From: Tannerella sp.
GTDB taxonomy: Bacteria > Bacteroidota > Bacteroidia > Bacteroidales > Tannerellaceae
NCBI GenBank assembly: GCA_031265585.1
Contig: JAISCL010000118.1
Coordinates: forward strand, 1-32,207
DNA: 32,207 bases
Direction: 5' to 3'
The notes beneath the pieces are model-generated. The model saw nothing but the letters and a program-made list of their open reading frames with translations, ran no database searches and had not been told where the DNA came from. Numbering within the stretch: the first letter of the stretch is position 1; each line of letters begins with the position of its first letter. Positions 1 to 8,509 of the stretch are shown here, piece after piece. A program made the position numbers and the translations under genes.

Positions 1-243
1 TATGGATGCAAGACCGAACGGATAATTAGACCTCAAATCGTCTTTTGTCGTAAACGGCAGTTTCTTCAAATCATTCAGCGATTGGATATCTTCTGCCGAT
101 ATGCCGTTTTCTTCAAACACTTTTTTGTAAAAAGACGAGTTCGACGCCTGAGCCATCGTGCTGCGCAGCCTTTCCAGTTGCAGCCGATGCAAGTCGTCGC
201 GGTTCATTGTCTCCAGTTCTTCCTGCCAATAGGATGATGCCAT
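1..243 (-). CDS. paaK: Phenylacetate-CoA ligase, N-terminal part (partial)
   Basis: The gene runs off the left edge, so only the first 81 codons are visible. It starts at the ATG on 243-241 and reads MASSYWQEELETMNRDDL, followed by LQLERL and then KKLPFTTKDDLRSNYPFG. This order (YW-x-E-x-E-x-M at the start, LQLERL near residue 25, LPFTTK-x-DLR-x-NYPFG near residues 65-78) is the conserved N-terminus of the PaaK family, AMP-forming ligases that activate phenylacetate or related aryl acids to CoA thioesters. In Bacteroidales, paralogues usually sit beside indolepyruvate oxidoreductase genes and act in aromatic amino acid fermentation; that context lies outside the window. The gene is divergent from gyrA. 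The catalytic AMP-binding motifs are not in view, so the substrate cannot be judged. Confidence 0.85.
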   Translation of the reverse strand, partial: MASSYWQEELETMNRDDLHRLQLERLRSTMAQASNSSFYKKVFEENGISAEDIQSLNDLKKLPFTTKDDLRSNYPFGLASI

Positions 244-277
244 TTCTTTATTTTTTATTTTTCCGGTTAATAGACGG

Positions 278-285
278 CAAAGATA
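278..285 (-). promoter_or_regulatory. Candidate -7 element TATCTTTG for paaK
   Basis: Read on the minus strand this is TATCTTTG, a full match to the Bacteroidetes -7 consensus TAnnTTTG, 35 bases upstream of the paaK start codon. No clear TTTG stands 19-21 bases further upstream, so only half of the promoter is supported. Confidence 0.45.
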
Positions 286-449
286 AAAAATTTTATATAT
301 AATTATTCCATTCCGTAACAAAACTTCATCTTTCAATTGACAGTCGGCAACCAATGTATACTCAATTCTGCATGAGTAATTTTTCATCCCTTATTTTCAA
401 CCTCTTGCCGGAAAACAGGATAAATGTTTATTTTTTTTCGCTTTTGGAT

Positions 450-480
450 TTTGTCATGAACCGAAAAAGCAGTACTTTAG
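450..480 (+). promoter_or_regulatory. Candidate promoter of gyrA
   Basis: TTTG at 450-453 is followed after 19 bases by TACTTTAG at 473-480, a 7/8 match to TAnnTTTG. The spacing fits Bacteroidetes housekeeping promoters and would give a leader of roughly 50 bases before the gyrA ATG at 537. This supports 537 rather than the open frame beginning at 354 as the true start. Confidence 0.45.
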
Positions 481-536
481 TGCGCTTTTTTTTAATTGTG
501 AGGAAGTACTTTATTGTAGAACTAAATAAGATAGAA

Positions 537-3077
537 ATGGTTGAAGACAGAATTCTTAAAATTGATATTAATAACGAAATGAAATCCGCGTACATTGACT
601 ATTCAATGTCCGTCATTGTCTCACGCGCCCTTCCGGATGTCAGGGACGGCTTTAAGCCCGTTCACCGGCGTATTTTGTTCGGGATGAACGAACTGGGCAA
701 CACATCCGATAAGCCTTACAAAAAGTCCGCGAGGATTGTCGGTGAGGTTTTAGGTAAATATCATCCTCACGGAGACTCGTCCGTTTATTTTGCAATGGTC
801 CGCCTGGCGCAGAAATGGTCGATGCGTTACATGCTGGTCGACGGACAGGGAAACTTCGGCTCGGTCGACGGCGACAGTCCGGCGGCCATGCGTTATACGG
901 AGGCGCGCCTGAGCAAACTGGCAGAAGATATATTGCGGGATATAGACAAAGATACGGTTGATTTTCAGCTGAACTTCGATGACACCTTACAGGAACCGGT
1001 GGTATTACCAACACGCATACCCAATCTCCTCATAAACGGCGGATCAGGTATTGCCGTCGGTATGGCAACCAACATGCCACCCCATAACATGCGCGAAGTA
1101 CTGGAAGCCTGCAAAGCATACGTTGACGCCCGCGGAGACATTGACGTGGAAGGATTAATGCAGTACGTCAAAGCCCCGGACTTTCCAACGGGCGCCACCA
1201 TATACGGATATGCCGGCGTCAGGGATGCGTTCGAAACAGGACGCGGGCGCATCATCCTGCGCGGAAAAGCAGAAATTGAAACAACCTCGTCGCATGACAA
1301 AATTATAATCAGTGAAATACCCTATTTAGTTAACAAAGCGGAACTTATCAAATATATCGCCGATCTGGTAAATGAAAAGCGCATCGAAGGCATTTCCAAC
1401 GTAAACGACGAGTCCGACCGCAGCGGCATGCGTATCGTAGTAGACATCAAACGCGATGCCAATGCGAATGTCGTACTGAATAAATTATATAAGATGACCG
1501 CCCTGCAATCGTCTTTCAGCGTCAATAACATCGCACTGGTCAACGGCCGTCCAAAACTGATGAACCTGAAAGATATGATCGGATACTTCATCGAGCACCG
1601 GAAAGAGGTCGTCACCCGCCGTACCCGCTATGAATTGAAAAAGGCAGAAGAACGCGCACATATACTTCAGGGACTCATCATAGCCTCCGACAACATTGAT
1701 GAAGTAATCGCCATCATCAAAAAGTCAAGCAGTCCGCAGGATGCCATCGCCAATTTGATTGTCCGCTTTGAACTGACTGAAATACAGGCCCGCGCGATTG
1801 TGGAAATGCGTCTCCGCCAGTTAACCGGACTGGAACAGGATAAACTGCGCGCCGAATATGAGGAAATAGAAAAACTGATTGTCCGTTTGAAAGAAATACT
1901 TGAAAATGAAGAAATCCTGATGGATGTAATCAAACATGAATTTCAGGAAATTATTGATAAATACGGGGATGAACGCAAAACAGACATTGTATATGCATCC
2001 GAAGACCTGAATCCGGAAGATTTTTACTCCGATGACGAAATGATCATCACGCTGTCCCATTTAGGATATATCAAGCGTACCCCTCTTTCCGAGTTTCGCT
2101 CGCAGGCGCGTGGCGGTGTAGGTTCCAAAGGCTCCGATACACGCGACGAGGATTTCGTCGAATACATCTATCCGGCCTCTATGCATACGATCCTTCTTTT
2201 CTTCACAGCCAAAGGAAAATGCTACTGGAAGAGAGTATTCGAAATACCCGAAGGTACGCGTAATTCAAAAGGCCGTGCAATACAAAACCTGTTAAACATT
2301 GATCCCGACGACAGTGTAAATGCATTTATCCGCGTAAAAAAGCTGATAACCGATACGGAGTTTGTCAATTCGCACTACCTGCTGTTCTGTACGAAAAACG
2401 GCGTAATAAAGAAAACATTGCTCGAAGCCTATTCCCGTCCGCGCCAGAATGGTGTGATCGCTATTTCACTGCGCGAAGGAGACGGACTGATACAGGTACG
2501 CATGACAAATGGAAACAACGATGTCGTGATCGCCAACAAAAACGGCCGCGCCATACGGTTCCATGAAAGTAAAGTACGTGTGATGGGACGCACGGCAACC
2601 GGAGTTCACGGTATGACACTCGACGGCAAAGACGATTGTGTGATAGGTATGATCTGTATCAAAAAACCGGAAAAAGAATCAATCCTTGTCGTTTCGGAAA
2701 AAGGATACGGTAAACGTTCAAAAATTGATGATTATCGCATTACAAACCGTGGAGGGAAAGGGGTTAAAACTCTTAATATTACGGATAAAACCGGAAAACT
2801 GGTAGATATTAAATCCGTAACGGACGAAAATGATTTAATGATAATTAACAAGTCCGGCATTACAATTCGAATAAATGTTGTAAATTTGAACATTATTGGA
2901 CGTGCAACCCAGGGAGTAAGACTGATTAACCTCGAAAAGAGAGGGGATGAAATCGCATCTGTATGCAAAGTGATCTCCGAAACAGAGGAAGAAAAAATAG
3001 CAAACAATGGATTACTTCAGGGGGTGAAAAGTGAAGATACGGAAGAAAATGATGACAACTATGAAAGAAACGAATAA
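537..3077 (+). CDS. gyrA: DNA gyrase subunit A
   Basis: This is the breakage-reunion subunit of DNA gyrase, 846 aa, which with GyrB introduces negative supercoils. The ATG at 537 gives the family start [19 protein letters not shown]; the frame is open back to 354 but that part has no family character and carries the promoter. The catalytic tyrosine is Y120 in AAMRYTEAR. The quinolone-resistance region is [18 protein letters not shown] (residues 75-92), with Ser at the E. coli Ser83 position and Phe85 at the Asp87 position. A GyrA-box-like QARGGVG and the six-bladed C-terminal domain (for example [12 protein letters not shown]) follow, ending in an acidic tail. The length is normal for Bacteroidales. 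A TPR gene follows after 29 bases, probably cotranscribed. Confidence 0.97.
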   Translation: MVEDRILKIDINNEMKSAYIDYSMSVIVSRALPDVRDGFKPVHRRILFGMNELGNTSDKPYKKSARIVGEVLGKYHPHGDSSVYFAMVRLAQKWSMRYMLVDGQGNFGSVDGDSPAAMRYTEARLSKLAEDILRDIDKDTVDFQLNFDDTLQEPVVLPTRIPNLLINGGSGIAVGMATNMPPHNMREVLEACKAYVDARGDIDVEGLMQYVKAPDFPTGATIYGYAGVRDAFETGRGRIILRGKAEIETTSSHDKIIISEIPYLVNKAELIKYIADLVNEKRIEGISNVNDESDRSGMRIVVDIKRDANANVVLNKLYKMTALQSSFSVNNIALVNGRPKLMNLKDMIGYFIEHRKEVVTRRTRYELKKAEERAHILQGLIIASDNIDEVIAIIKKSSSPQDAIANLIVRFELTEIQARAIVEMRLRQLTGLEQDKLRAEYEEIEKLIVRLKEILENEEILMDVIKHEFQEIIDKYGDERKTDIVYASEDLNPEDFYSDDEMIITLSHLGYIKRTPLSEFRSQARGGVGSKGSDTRDEDFVEYIYPASMHTILLFFTAKGKCYWKRVFEIPEGTRNSKGRAIQNLLNIDPDDSVNAFIRVKKLITDTEFVNSHYLLFCTKNGVIKKTLLEAYSRPRQNGVIAISLREGDGLIQVRMTNGNNDVVIANKNGRAIRFHESKVRVMGRTATGVHGMTLDGKDDCVIGMICIKKPEKESILVVSEKGYGKRSKIDDYRITNRGGKGVKTLNITDKTGKLVDIKSVTDENDLMIINKSGITIRINVVNLNIIGRATQGVRLINLEKRGDEIASVCKVISETEEEKIANNGLLQGVKSEDTEENDDNYERNE

Positions 3078-3106
3078 TATTACTAACTCAAATTATTAAA
3101 AAGACA

Positions 3107-4339
3107 ATGAAAAAATTAGGATTAACACTTGGGCTATGCTTACTTGCGTCTGTTTCTTTCGGACAAAAGAAAGCCGTTTCCGAAGCTTTAAAATTAGCGA
3201 AAGATGCAACAAAGCCAAACTTTGTGGAAGCAAGAACGAAGATCAATGAGGCATTGACAAACGAGGAAACGAAAAATGAGGCAAAGACATGGTATACGGC
3301 GGGACAAATTGAAGATTTGCAATTCACAGCTGAAAACACAAAACAAATGGTAGGCGGGCAACCGGATGAAGCAACGATGTATAACGCATTGATGAACATC
3401 TATCCCTATTTTGTGAAAGCAATTGAACTGGATAACCTTCCGGATATAAAAGGTAAAGTCAAGCCTAAATTCGCCAAAGATATCAAATCTATACTGAAGG
3501 CTAATTCACCTTACTATATGAACGGCGGCGCCTACTTTTTTGAACAAAAAGATTATAAAAAATCGTATGAATTCTTCAATCAATATATTGAAATAGTCGA
3601 CAGTAAATTGATGAAGGAAGGAGAAAAACCGGCAGAGACTGTTGACTCTACCTATATTTTTGCTAATTACTATGCAACTATTACAGCCCTTCAGTTGGAT
3701 GATCATACAACGGCTATAGAAGCATTGAAACGCGCCAGTAAGATTGATTACAAACGAAACGATATGATACAATACCTTGCTGATGAATATAAAAATATCG
3801 GAGATACAGCAAATATGGAAAAAACACTGGAAGAAGGATTGGCTATATTCCCTAAAGAATCTTATTTTATATTAAATCTAGTAGGTGTTTATATTAATTC
3901 TAACAGGAATGATAAGGCTATCGAATACATCAATACTGCGATAAAAAATGAACCGGACAATGCCCAATTATATGATGTGGCAGGACGCGTCTATGAATCC
4001 AGTCTGAAAGATTATGTGAAAGCAGAAGAATTTTTTAAAAAAGCAGTTGAATTGGACGGAGAAAATGCGGAAATGCAATCGAACCTCGGACGTGTTTATT
4101 TTAATCAGGGAGTTACACAATTGGATAATGCCAATGACATTGCTGATGTAAAGAAATACAATGAAGAAAAGGAAAAAGCGAAAGATTTGTTCAGAAAAGC
4201 GCTTCCTTATTTTGAAAAAGCATATCAATTAAACCCGGAAGCATCCGATAATAAAATGGCTTTGCGCAGTATCTATTACAATCTGGATATGGGTGACAAA
4301 TACGAGGAAATAGATAAAGTCATGAACGAAAGTAATTGA
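3107..4339 (+). CDS. Secreted TPR repeat protein downstream of gyrA
   Basis: 410 aa with an N-terminal signal peptide (MKKLGLTLGLCLLASVSFGQ, cleavage probably before Q20), so it is likely periplasmic. The rest is helical repeat: TPR-like units are clear around residues 130-160 (YFFEQKDYKKSYEFFNQYIE), 215-245, 247-280 and 285-315 (VYESSLKDYVKAEEFFKKAVEL), with another near 350-380. There is no catalytic motif. Such proteins are scaffolds for protein-protein contacts; the partner cannot be read from sequence. It starts 29 bases after gyrA and ends just before a strong terminator, so gyrA and this gene probably form a two-gene transcript. Its codons are visibly more A-rich than those of gyrA. 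Confidence 0.85.
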   Translation: MKKLGLTLGLCLLASVSFGQKKAVSEALKLAKDATKPNFVEARTKINEALTNEETKNEAKTWYTAGQIEDLQFTAENTKQMVGGQPDEATMYNALMNIYPYFVKAIELDNLPDIKGKVKPKFAKDIKSILKANSPYYMNGGAYFFEQKDYKKSYEFFNQYIEIVDSKLMKEGEKPAETVDSTYIFANYYATITALQLDDHTTAIEALKRASKIDYKRNDMIQYLADEYKNIGDTANMEKTLEEGLAIFPKESYFILNLVGVYINSNRNDKAIEYINTAIKNEPDNAQLYDVAGRVYESSLKDYVKAEEFFKKAVELDGENAEMQSNLGRVYFNQGVTQLDNANDIADVKKYNEEKEKAKDLFRKALPYFEKAYQLNPEASDNKMALRSIYYNLDMGDKYEEIDKVMNESN

Positions 4340-4366
4340 TTAACAAATAAATAATTTATTTACGCC

Positions 4367-4404
4367 AAAAAAACGCTTACTGATCGACAGTAAGCGTTTT
4401 TTTT
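4367..4404 (+). terminator. Rho-independent terminator after the gyrA-TPR unit
   Basis: A perfect 9-bp stem CGCTTACTG / CAGTAAGCG closes a five-base loop (ATCGA). It is preceded by seven A and followed by eight T. The A-run/T-run pairing extends the stem and makes it potentially bidirectional. It lies 27 bases after the TPR stop codon. Confidence 0.9.
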
Positions 4405-4474
4405 CGCTTTAATTGCAGTTTTTTCGTTTTAAATTACGATTTTTGGGTTTATATCGCTAATAGTTGATAAATCA

Positions 4475-4507
4475 TTTGTGCCAATCGAAAAATAATTGCT
4501 ATTATTG
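4475..4507 (+). promoter_or_regulatory. Candidate promoter of the aldo/keto reductase-thiME operon
   Basis: TTTG at 4475-4478 and TATTATTG at 4500-4507 (7/8 match to TAnnTTTG) are separated by 21 bases. They lie about 40 bases upstream of the ATG at 4547 and after the preceding terminator. No thiamine-pyrophosphate riboswitch is seen between them and the gene. Confidence 0.45.
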
Positions 4508-4546
4508 CATCCGAATTATTGTATTATTCATTCAAATTAAATAATC

Positions 4547-5743
4547 ATGAAACAGAATGTCATCAATCGTAGAAAATTTCTTCGCATGACTGCTACGGCA
4601 GGGGCAGGGGCTGCATTTCTCACAGAGGAAGCAATAGCGGCAAAGACTTCGGTAAAATCCGTTTTACAGAATCAAGTAGAGATACCCGTGCGTACATTGG
4701 GGCGTACAGGATTACAGTTGCCCATATTAAGCATGGGCGTAATGCGTGCAGATAATCCAAGTGTTCTGAGAGCTGCATTCAGTTCCGGAATAGTACATTT
4801 TGATACGGCACACGGCTATCAGGGCGGAAAAAATGAAGAGATGGTAGGTACTTTTTTTGCCGGGAAACCACGCGATTCATATATCATCGCTACAAAAGTG
4901 AAATTTGATTACCCGCTACAGGAGGATTTCGAAGAAAAATTTCCTGAACAGGTGAACATAAGTCTCAATCGCCTGAAAATGGATTATGTCGATATTTTTT
5001 ACATTCATGCGATTGATAATGTAGAAGCAATCAAAGATCCTCGTGTGATTAGCGCCCTGGAAAAATTAAAAGAATCGGGTAAGGCAAAATTCGTAGGTAT
5101 CTCTACACATGCCAACAAGCCGGAGCAGTTGGATGCGGCTGTTGAAATGGGCATATACGATGTAATCCTGTTGAGTTATAACTTCAAAATGAAGAATCTC
5201 GCCGAGACGGATGCTGCCGTTGAACGTGCGGTAAATGCCGGTATAGGCTTTGTTGCGATGAAAACAATGGCCGGAGGAGTTGAAGATGCTTCCGGTAAAA
5301 AGAAAATCAATGCGCAGGCATGTCTCAAATGGGTATGGCAGAATAAGCATTTTGCCACTATCATACCGGGATTCACCAATTATGATGAACTTGACGAATG
5401 TCTGGCAGCCGTGAAATCGCCGGAATTGAACGAAGAAGAAAATAAGTATCTTGCATCACTCCGTAATCAGGAAATGCTTTATTGCCAGCAATGCGGACAA
5501 TGCAGCAATCAATGCTCCGAACATCTTCCGATACCGGATCTGATGAGGGCTTATATGTACACATACGGATATAAATTCGCACAATTATCAAAAGAAACCT
5601 TGGCGGAACTTAAACTGTCCGAAAATATCTGTAGCAGTTGTAATGGCAAATGTAAAGTGGCCTGTCCTTCCGGATTTAACGTCGAACAAAAGATTGCCGC
5701 CATAAAGCCGGTCATGGCAATACCCGACGTATTCCTGACATAA
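4547..5743 (+). CDS. Tat-exported aldo/keto reductase with C-terminal Fe-S cysteine motifs
   Basis: 398 aa. It begins with a twin-arginine signal: RRKFL at residues 8-12, then an Ala/Gly-rich hydrophobic stretch ending AIAA near 32. Residues about 45-300 are an aldo/keto reductase barrel. The AKR tetrad is visible: D86 and Y91 (FDTAHGY), K117 (ATKVKF) and H154 (FYIHA). The C-terminus carries two ferredoxin-like cysteine groups, C313/C316/C319/C323 (CQQCGQCSNQC) and C362/C365/C369/C373, which suggests [4Fe-4S] binding as in other long AKRs of anaerobes. A Tat signal fits a cofactor-loaded protein folded before export. Its substrate is unknown. It heads a tightly packed four-gene cluster with a DUF6599-like protein (10-base gap), thiM and thiE. 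Confidence 0.88.
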   Translation: MKQNVINRRKFLRMTATAGAGAAFLTEEAIAAKTSVKSVLQNQVEIPVRTLGRTGLQLPILSMGVMRADNPSVLRAAFSSGIVHFDTAHGYQGGKNEEMVGTFFAGKPRDSYIIATKVKFDYPLQEDFEEKFPEQVNISLNRLKMDYVDIFYIHAIDNVEAIKDPRVISALEKLKESGKAKFVGISTHANKPEQLDAAVEMGIYDVILLSYNFKMKNLAETDAAVERAVNAGIGFVAMKTMAGGVEDASGKKKINAQACLKWVWQNKHFATIIPGFTNYDELDECLAAVKSPELNEEENKYLASLRNQEMLYCQQCGQCSNQCSEHLPIPDLMRAYMYTYGYKFAQLSKETLAELKLSENICSSCNGKCKVACPSGFNVEQKIAAIKPVMAIPDVFLT

Positions 5744-5753
5744 TATAAACAGT

Positions 5754-6605
5754 ATGAAGCATATATGCTATATAATCCTATTCTTGCCAATGCTCGTTAC
5801 GGCGCAAACGCCGGATGCAATCCTGTCGTGGCTTCCCGCTATTAATGGCTGGCAAAAGCCCGAATCGAAGGAAGTTTTTGACTCCGACAACCTGTTTGAC
5901 CGTATAAACGGTGCAGCTCCGTTGTTCATTGAGAACGGATTCCGCGAGATGACAGCCTGCGATTATACAAAAGGAGAGGATTACATCACAATACAGGTAT
6001 ATCGCCATGCCACACCCGAAGACGCGTTCGGAATGTATGCATCGGAACGTTCCTCCGATCTTACATTTTACAGGACAGGGGGTGAGGCTCATGGCGATAA
6101 CAGCAGTTTGTTTTTCTTTGCCGGTTCATTGTATGTTAAAATTAGAAGTAATCAGGCGGAAGAAGCAACAGGCAAAGCTATGCAGGTTATTGCCGCAGCT
6201 ATCGCCGGTAATACCGATCCAAACGCTGCCTATCCGGCACTTATCGGGAGATTCCCCGAAGAAAATAAAATACCTCATTCTGAGGCATATATAACATCCA
6301 ATTATATAGGTCACGATTTTCTTAATAAAGTATATCTCTGCAAATATAAACAGGGAGATTTGGAATATCAACTTTTTGTGATAGATGCGGGAGACGGCGG
6401 CGGTGCAAAAGAGATACTTAACAAATATTTCACGTTTGCGAAACAACCGCTTGAGTTCGAAGAAGGATTTTTACTTATAAAAGACCGTTACAATGGAGAT
6501 ATTCCATGCTTATGGAAAGGAAAATACCTGATTGGAATTTATAACGAAAACGGAGAAGCAATTCCCGATGCGGAAGCAAAACTTAATTTAGTGAACAGTA
6601 AATGA
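5754..6605 (+). CDS. Secreted DUF6599-like protein
   Basis: 283 aa with a signal peptide (MKHICYIILFLPMLVTAQ), so probably periplasmic. Recognisable stretches are LFDRINGAAPLFIENGF near residues 47-63, IQVYRHATPEDAFGMYASER near 82-101 and GGEAHGDNSSLFFF near 110-123. I associate these with the DUF6599 family, whose function is not established. It starts 10 bases after the aldo/keto reductase gene, and its TGA overlaps the thiM start as ATGA, so translation is probably coupled. Pairing with an exported Fe-S reductase suggests an envelope partner, but this is inference from context. No catalytic residues can be named. Confidence 0.75.
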   Translation: MKHICYIILFLPMLVTAQTPDAILSWLPAINGWQKPESKEVFDSDNLFDRINGAAPLFIENGFREMTACDYTKGEDYITIQVYRHATPEDAFGMYASERSSDLTFYRTGGEAHGDNSSLFFFAGSLYVKIRSNQAEEATGKAMQVIAAAIAGNTDPNAAYPALIGRFPEENKIPHSEAYITSNYIGHDFLNKVYLCKYKQGDLEYQLFVIDAGDGGGAKEILNKYFTFAKQPLEFEEGFLLIKDRYNGDIPCLWKGKYLIGIYNENGEAIPDAEAKLNLVNSK

Positions 6606-7414
6606 TAAATATAAATTTTCTGGAGCGGGATGTAGCCCTTGTGAGGAAAAAATCTCCATTGATTCATAATATCACCAATTATGTGGTGATGAATAATACG
6701 GCCAATGCATTATTGGCAATCGGAGCCTCTCCGGTTATGGCGCATGCTGCGGATGAAGTGGCAGAAATGACGGATATAGCTTCGGCTCTGGTCCTTAATA
6801 TCGGTACGTTGGACGCCCAATGGGTGGAAGCCATGCTAATAGCGGGTAAAAGAGCCTTGGCTAGACATATTCCGGTAGTATTTGATCCGGTCGGCGCCGG
6901 CGCGACAACCTACCGGACGAAGGTCAGCCGTGAAATAATAGATGAATGTAAACCCTCCATTATCAGAGGGAATGCATCTGAGATTATTGCCTTGTGCAAT
7001 GCCGGTGTGCAGACGAAAGGAGTAGACACGACCGAACGTTCGAAGTCGGCTCTGAATCCGGCAAAAATGCTGGCCCGGCAGACAGATGCAATTGTGGTAG
7101 TCAGCGGGGAAACGGATTATATTACCAATGGCGAGGAAGTGGAAACGGTGGAGAACGGCAATACCCGGATGACGGGGGTTACCGGCATGGGATGTACGGC
7201 AACCGCCCTTGTAGCTGCTTTTGCCGCCATAAATACCAATCTGCTGGACGCTTCGACTCACGCTATGGCAATCATGGGAATAGCCGGTGAAATTGCGGCA
7301 TCCCGTTCGCGGGGGAATGGAAGCCTGCAGGTTAATTTTCTGGATGAATTATGTATTATTGACGGTGAGACGATTCGTAAAAATCTGAGACAAACCCGGC
7401 ATGAAACCGTTTGA
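6602..7414 (+). CDS. thiM: Hydroxyethylthiazole kinase
   Basis: 270 aa, ribokinase-like fold. It phosphorylates 4-methyl-5-(2-hydroxyethyl)thiazole in thiamine salvage, giving the substrate of ThiE. The N-terminal substrate-site motif is HNITNYVVMNNTANALLAIGASP (residues 22-44, broken here by family variation), followed by PVVFDPVGAG (91-100), IIRGNASEI (120-128) and the catalytic GMGCTATAL with Cys198. Length and motif order are normal for the family. The start ATG overlaps the previous stop by four bases, and its own stop lies 14 bases inside thiE, so the three genes are translationally linked. No other thiamine gene, such as thiD, is in the window, so the HMP-PP supply must come from elsewhere. 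Confidence 0.95.
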   Translation: MININFLERDVALVRKKSPLIHNITNYVVMNNTANALLAIGASPVMAHAADEVAEMTDIASALVLNIGTLDAQWVEAMLIAGKRALARHIPVVFDPVGAGATTYRTKVSREIIDECKPSIIRGNASEIIALCNAGVQTKGVDTTERSKSALNPAKMLARQTDAIVVVSGETDYITNGEEVETVENGNTRMTGVTGMGCTATALVAAFAAINTNLLDASTHAMAIMGIAGEIAASRSRGNGSLQVNFLDELCIIDGETIRKNLRQTRHETV

Positions 7415-8033
7415 TTTAAGCCTGTATCTTGTGACCGACCGTTCATTATCCTTAGGGAGGCCTTTGGAATGTGTCGTGGAAGAAGCCGTGCAGGGAGGCG
7501 TTAGTATCGTGCAGCTTCGTGAGAAAAACTGTTCTTCGCGGGAATTTTATGAACTGGCCGTCCGGCTGAAAAAATGTCTGAAACCTTATCATATACCGCT
7601 TATTATCAATGACAGGCTTGATATCGCATTAGCCTGTGATGCCGAAGGGTTGCATATCGGACAACGTGATATTCCTTATAATATCGCCCGGAAATTATTC
7701 GGGAAAGATAAAATCATCGGTCTGTCGGTCGAATCCGTCCAGGACGCACAGGATGCGAATGAAACGGATGTCGATTATATCGGGATTTCTCCCGTTTTCG
7801 GTACGCCGACAAAGACCGATACCGCTTGTCCTTTAGGATTGGACGGAGTCCGTGCGATCAGTAAAATTTCCCGGCATCCCAACGTGGCTATAGGAGGCAT
7901 AAATCATACAAATGCGACAGAAATAATAAAATCGGGAGCGAATGGCATATCGGTCGTGTCGGCTATTATGTCGGCCGGATCTCCCCGGGAGGCAGCAGCA
8001 GAACTCAGGCGCATTGTAGATGAAAAGGAGTAG
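7401..8033 (+). CDS. thiE: Thiamine phosphate synthase
   Basis: 210 aa TIM-barrel enzyme joining thiazole phosphate and HMP-PP to give thiamine phosphate. All the family landmarks are present: VTDR (11-14), QLREK (38-42), NDR (70-72), GLHIGQRD (83-90), GISPVFGTPTKTDT (128-141, pyrophosphate loop), IGGI (164-167) and SVVSAIM near 184. It overlaps the 3' end of thiM by 14 bases and is the last gene of the cluster. The downstream region is a repeat-bearing gap converging on a minus-strand gene, with no obvious terminator directly after the stop. Confidence 0.95.
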   Translation: MKPFDLSLYLVTDRSLSLGRPLECVVEEAVQGGVSIVQLREKNCSSREFYELAVRLKKCLKPYHIPLIINDRLDIALACDAEGLHIGQRDIPYNIARKLFGKDKIIGLSVESVQDAQDANETDVDYIGISPVFGTPTKTDTACPLGLDGVRAISKISRHPNVAIGGINHTNATEIIKSGANGISVVSAIMSAGSPREAAAELRRIVDEKE

Positions 8034-8056
8034 AGACTTTCGCATGTTCTATTTAA

Positions 8057-8245
8057 CATAATATTAATTATGCGGAAAATGCAGAATCTTTTGGAGATGT
8101 TTCAGCACTGATTTTTAATCAATTGTACATGATGCCTGCTTTTCCGGAAGTCGCAGACCTTCGTTATGAAAATAATGACTTTTCAAATCAAATAGATGAA
8201 TTATACCATAATATATATGTAGCATATGACTACTACCGTATGTAG
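8057..8245 (+). pseudogene. Possible gene remnant or small ORF running into the tandem array
   Basis: Between TAA (8054-8056) and TAG (8243-8245) one frame stays open for 62 codons and reads as ordinary protein: for example NAESFGDVSALIFNQLY, then EVADLRYENNDFSNQIDEL. The only in-frame ATGs are at 8129 and 8132, giving a 38-residue product ending YVAYDYYRM; the coherent text starts well before them. This suggests the 3' remnant of a lost gene rather than an intact small gene. Its last ten or so codons are made by the first unit of the 23-bp array. I do not recognise the family. A chance open frame remains possible because the region is AT-rich and short. Confidence 0.25.
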
Positions 8246-8427
8246 CACTTGCTTACTAACGTATGTAATGCATGACTACTAACGTATGTAGCGTATGCTT
8301 ACTAACGTATGTAGCATATGACTACTAACGTATGTAACGCATGACTACTAACGTATGTAGCGTATGCTTACTAACGTATGTAGCGCATGGCTACTACTGT
8401 ATGTAGCGCTTACTTACTCCGTATGTA
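8215..8427. repeat. Tandem array of a 23-bp unit, about nine copies
   Basis: Direct repeats start at 8215, 8238, 8261, 8284, 8307, 8330, 8353, 8376 and 8399, then break off in GTATGTA at 8421-8427. Each unit begins GTATGTA (ATATGTA in the first) and most end in TACTAAC, with a seven-base variable middle. Two subtypes differ at unit positions 15-17: ACTACTAAC and CTTACTAAC. Their order is mixed but largely alternating (A T A T A A T A T). Across each unit boundary TACTAACGTATGTA has a palindromic centre (ACGT) and outer TAC/GTA symmetry. The first eight units are exactly 23 bp and the ninth is 22. There are no spacers, so it is not CRISPR. It fills the convergent gap between thiE and a minus-strand HTH gene. 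Confidence 0.95.
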
Positions 8428-8463
8428 CATATAAGTTTTACCCATACAAAGCGTTATAGAGCC

Positions 8464-8501
8464 AAAAAAAATCCCTTCACAGATAACTGTTCAGGGATTT
8501 T
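8464..8501 (-). terminator. Terminator after the small HTH gene
   Basis: The arms AAAATCCCT and AGGGATTTT enclose a second stem ACAG-ATAA-CTGT. On the minus strand the hairpin follows the stop of the 8510-8785 gene and runs into eight T. It also separates that gene from the array. Confidence 0.85.
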
Positions 8502-8509
8502 ATAATTAA

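Noticed and set aside
354..536. Longer GyrA start at 354
   Set aside because: The extra 61 residues have no family match and overlap the candidate promoter. [11 protein letters not shown] at 537 is the family start.
4405..4546. TPP riboswitch upstream of the thiME cluster
   Set aside because: The conserved CUGAGA and ACCUGAUCUGG blocks are absent from this gap.
8215..8427. CRISPR array
   Set aside because: Units are contiguous with no unique spacers, and the variable part is only seven bases. The same applies to 23641-23914. No cas gene is present.
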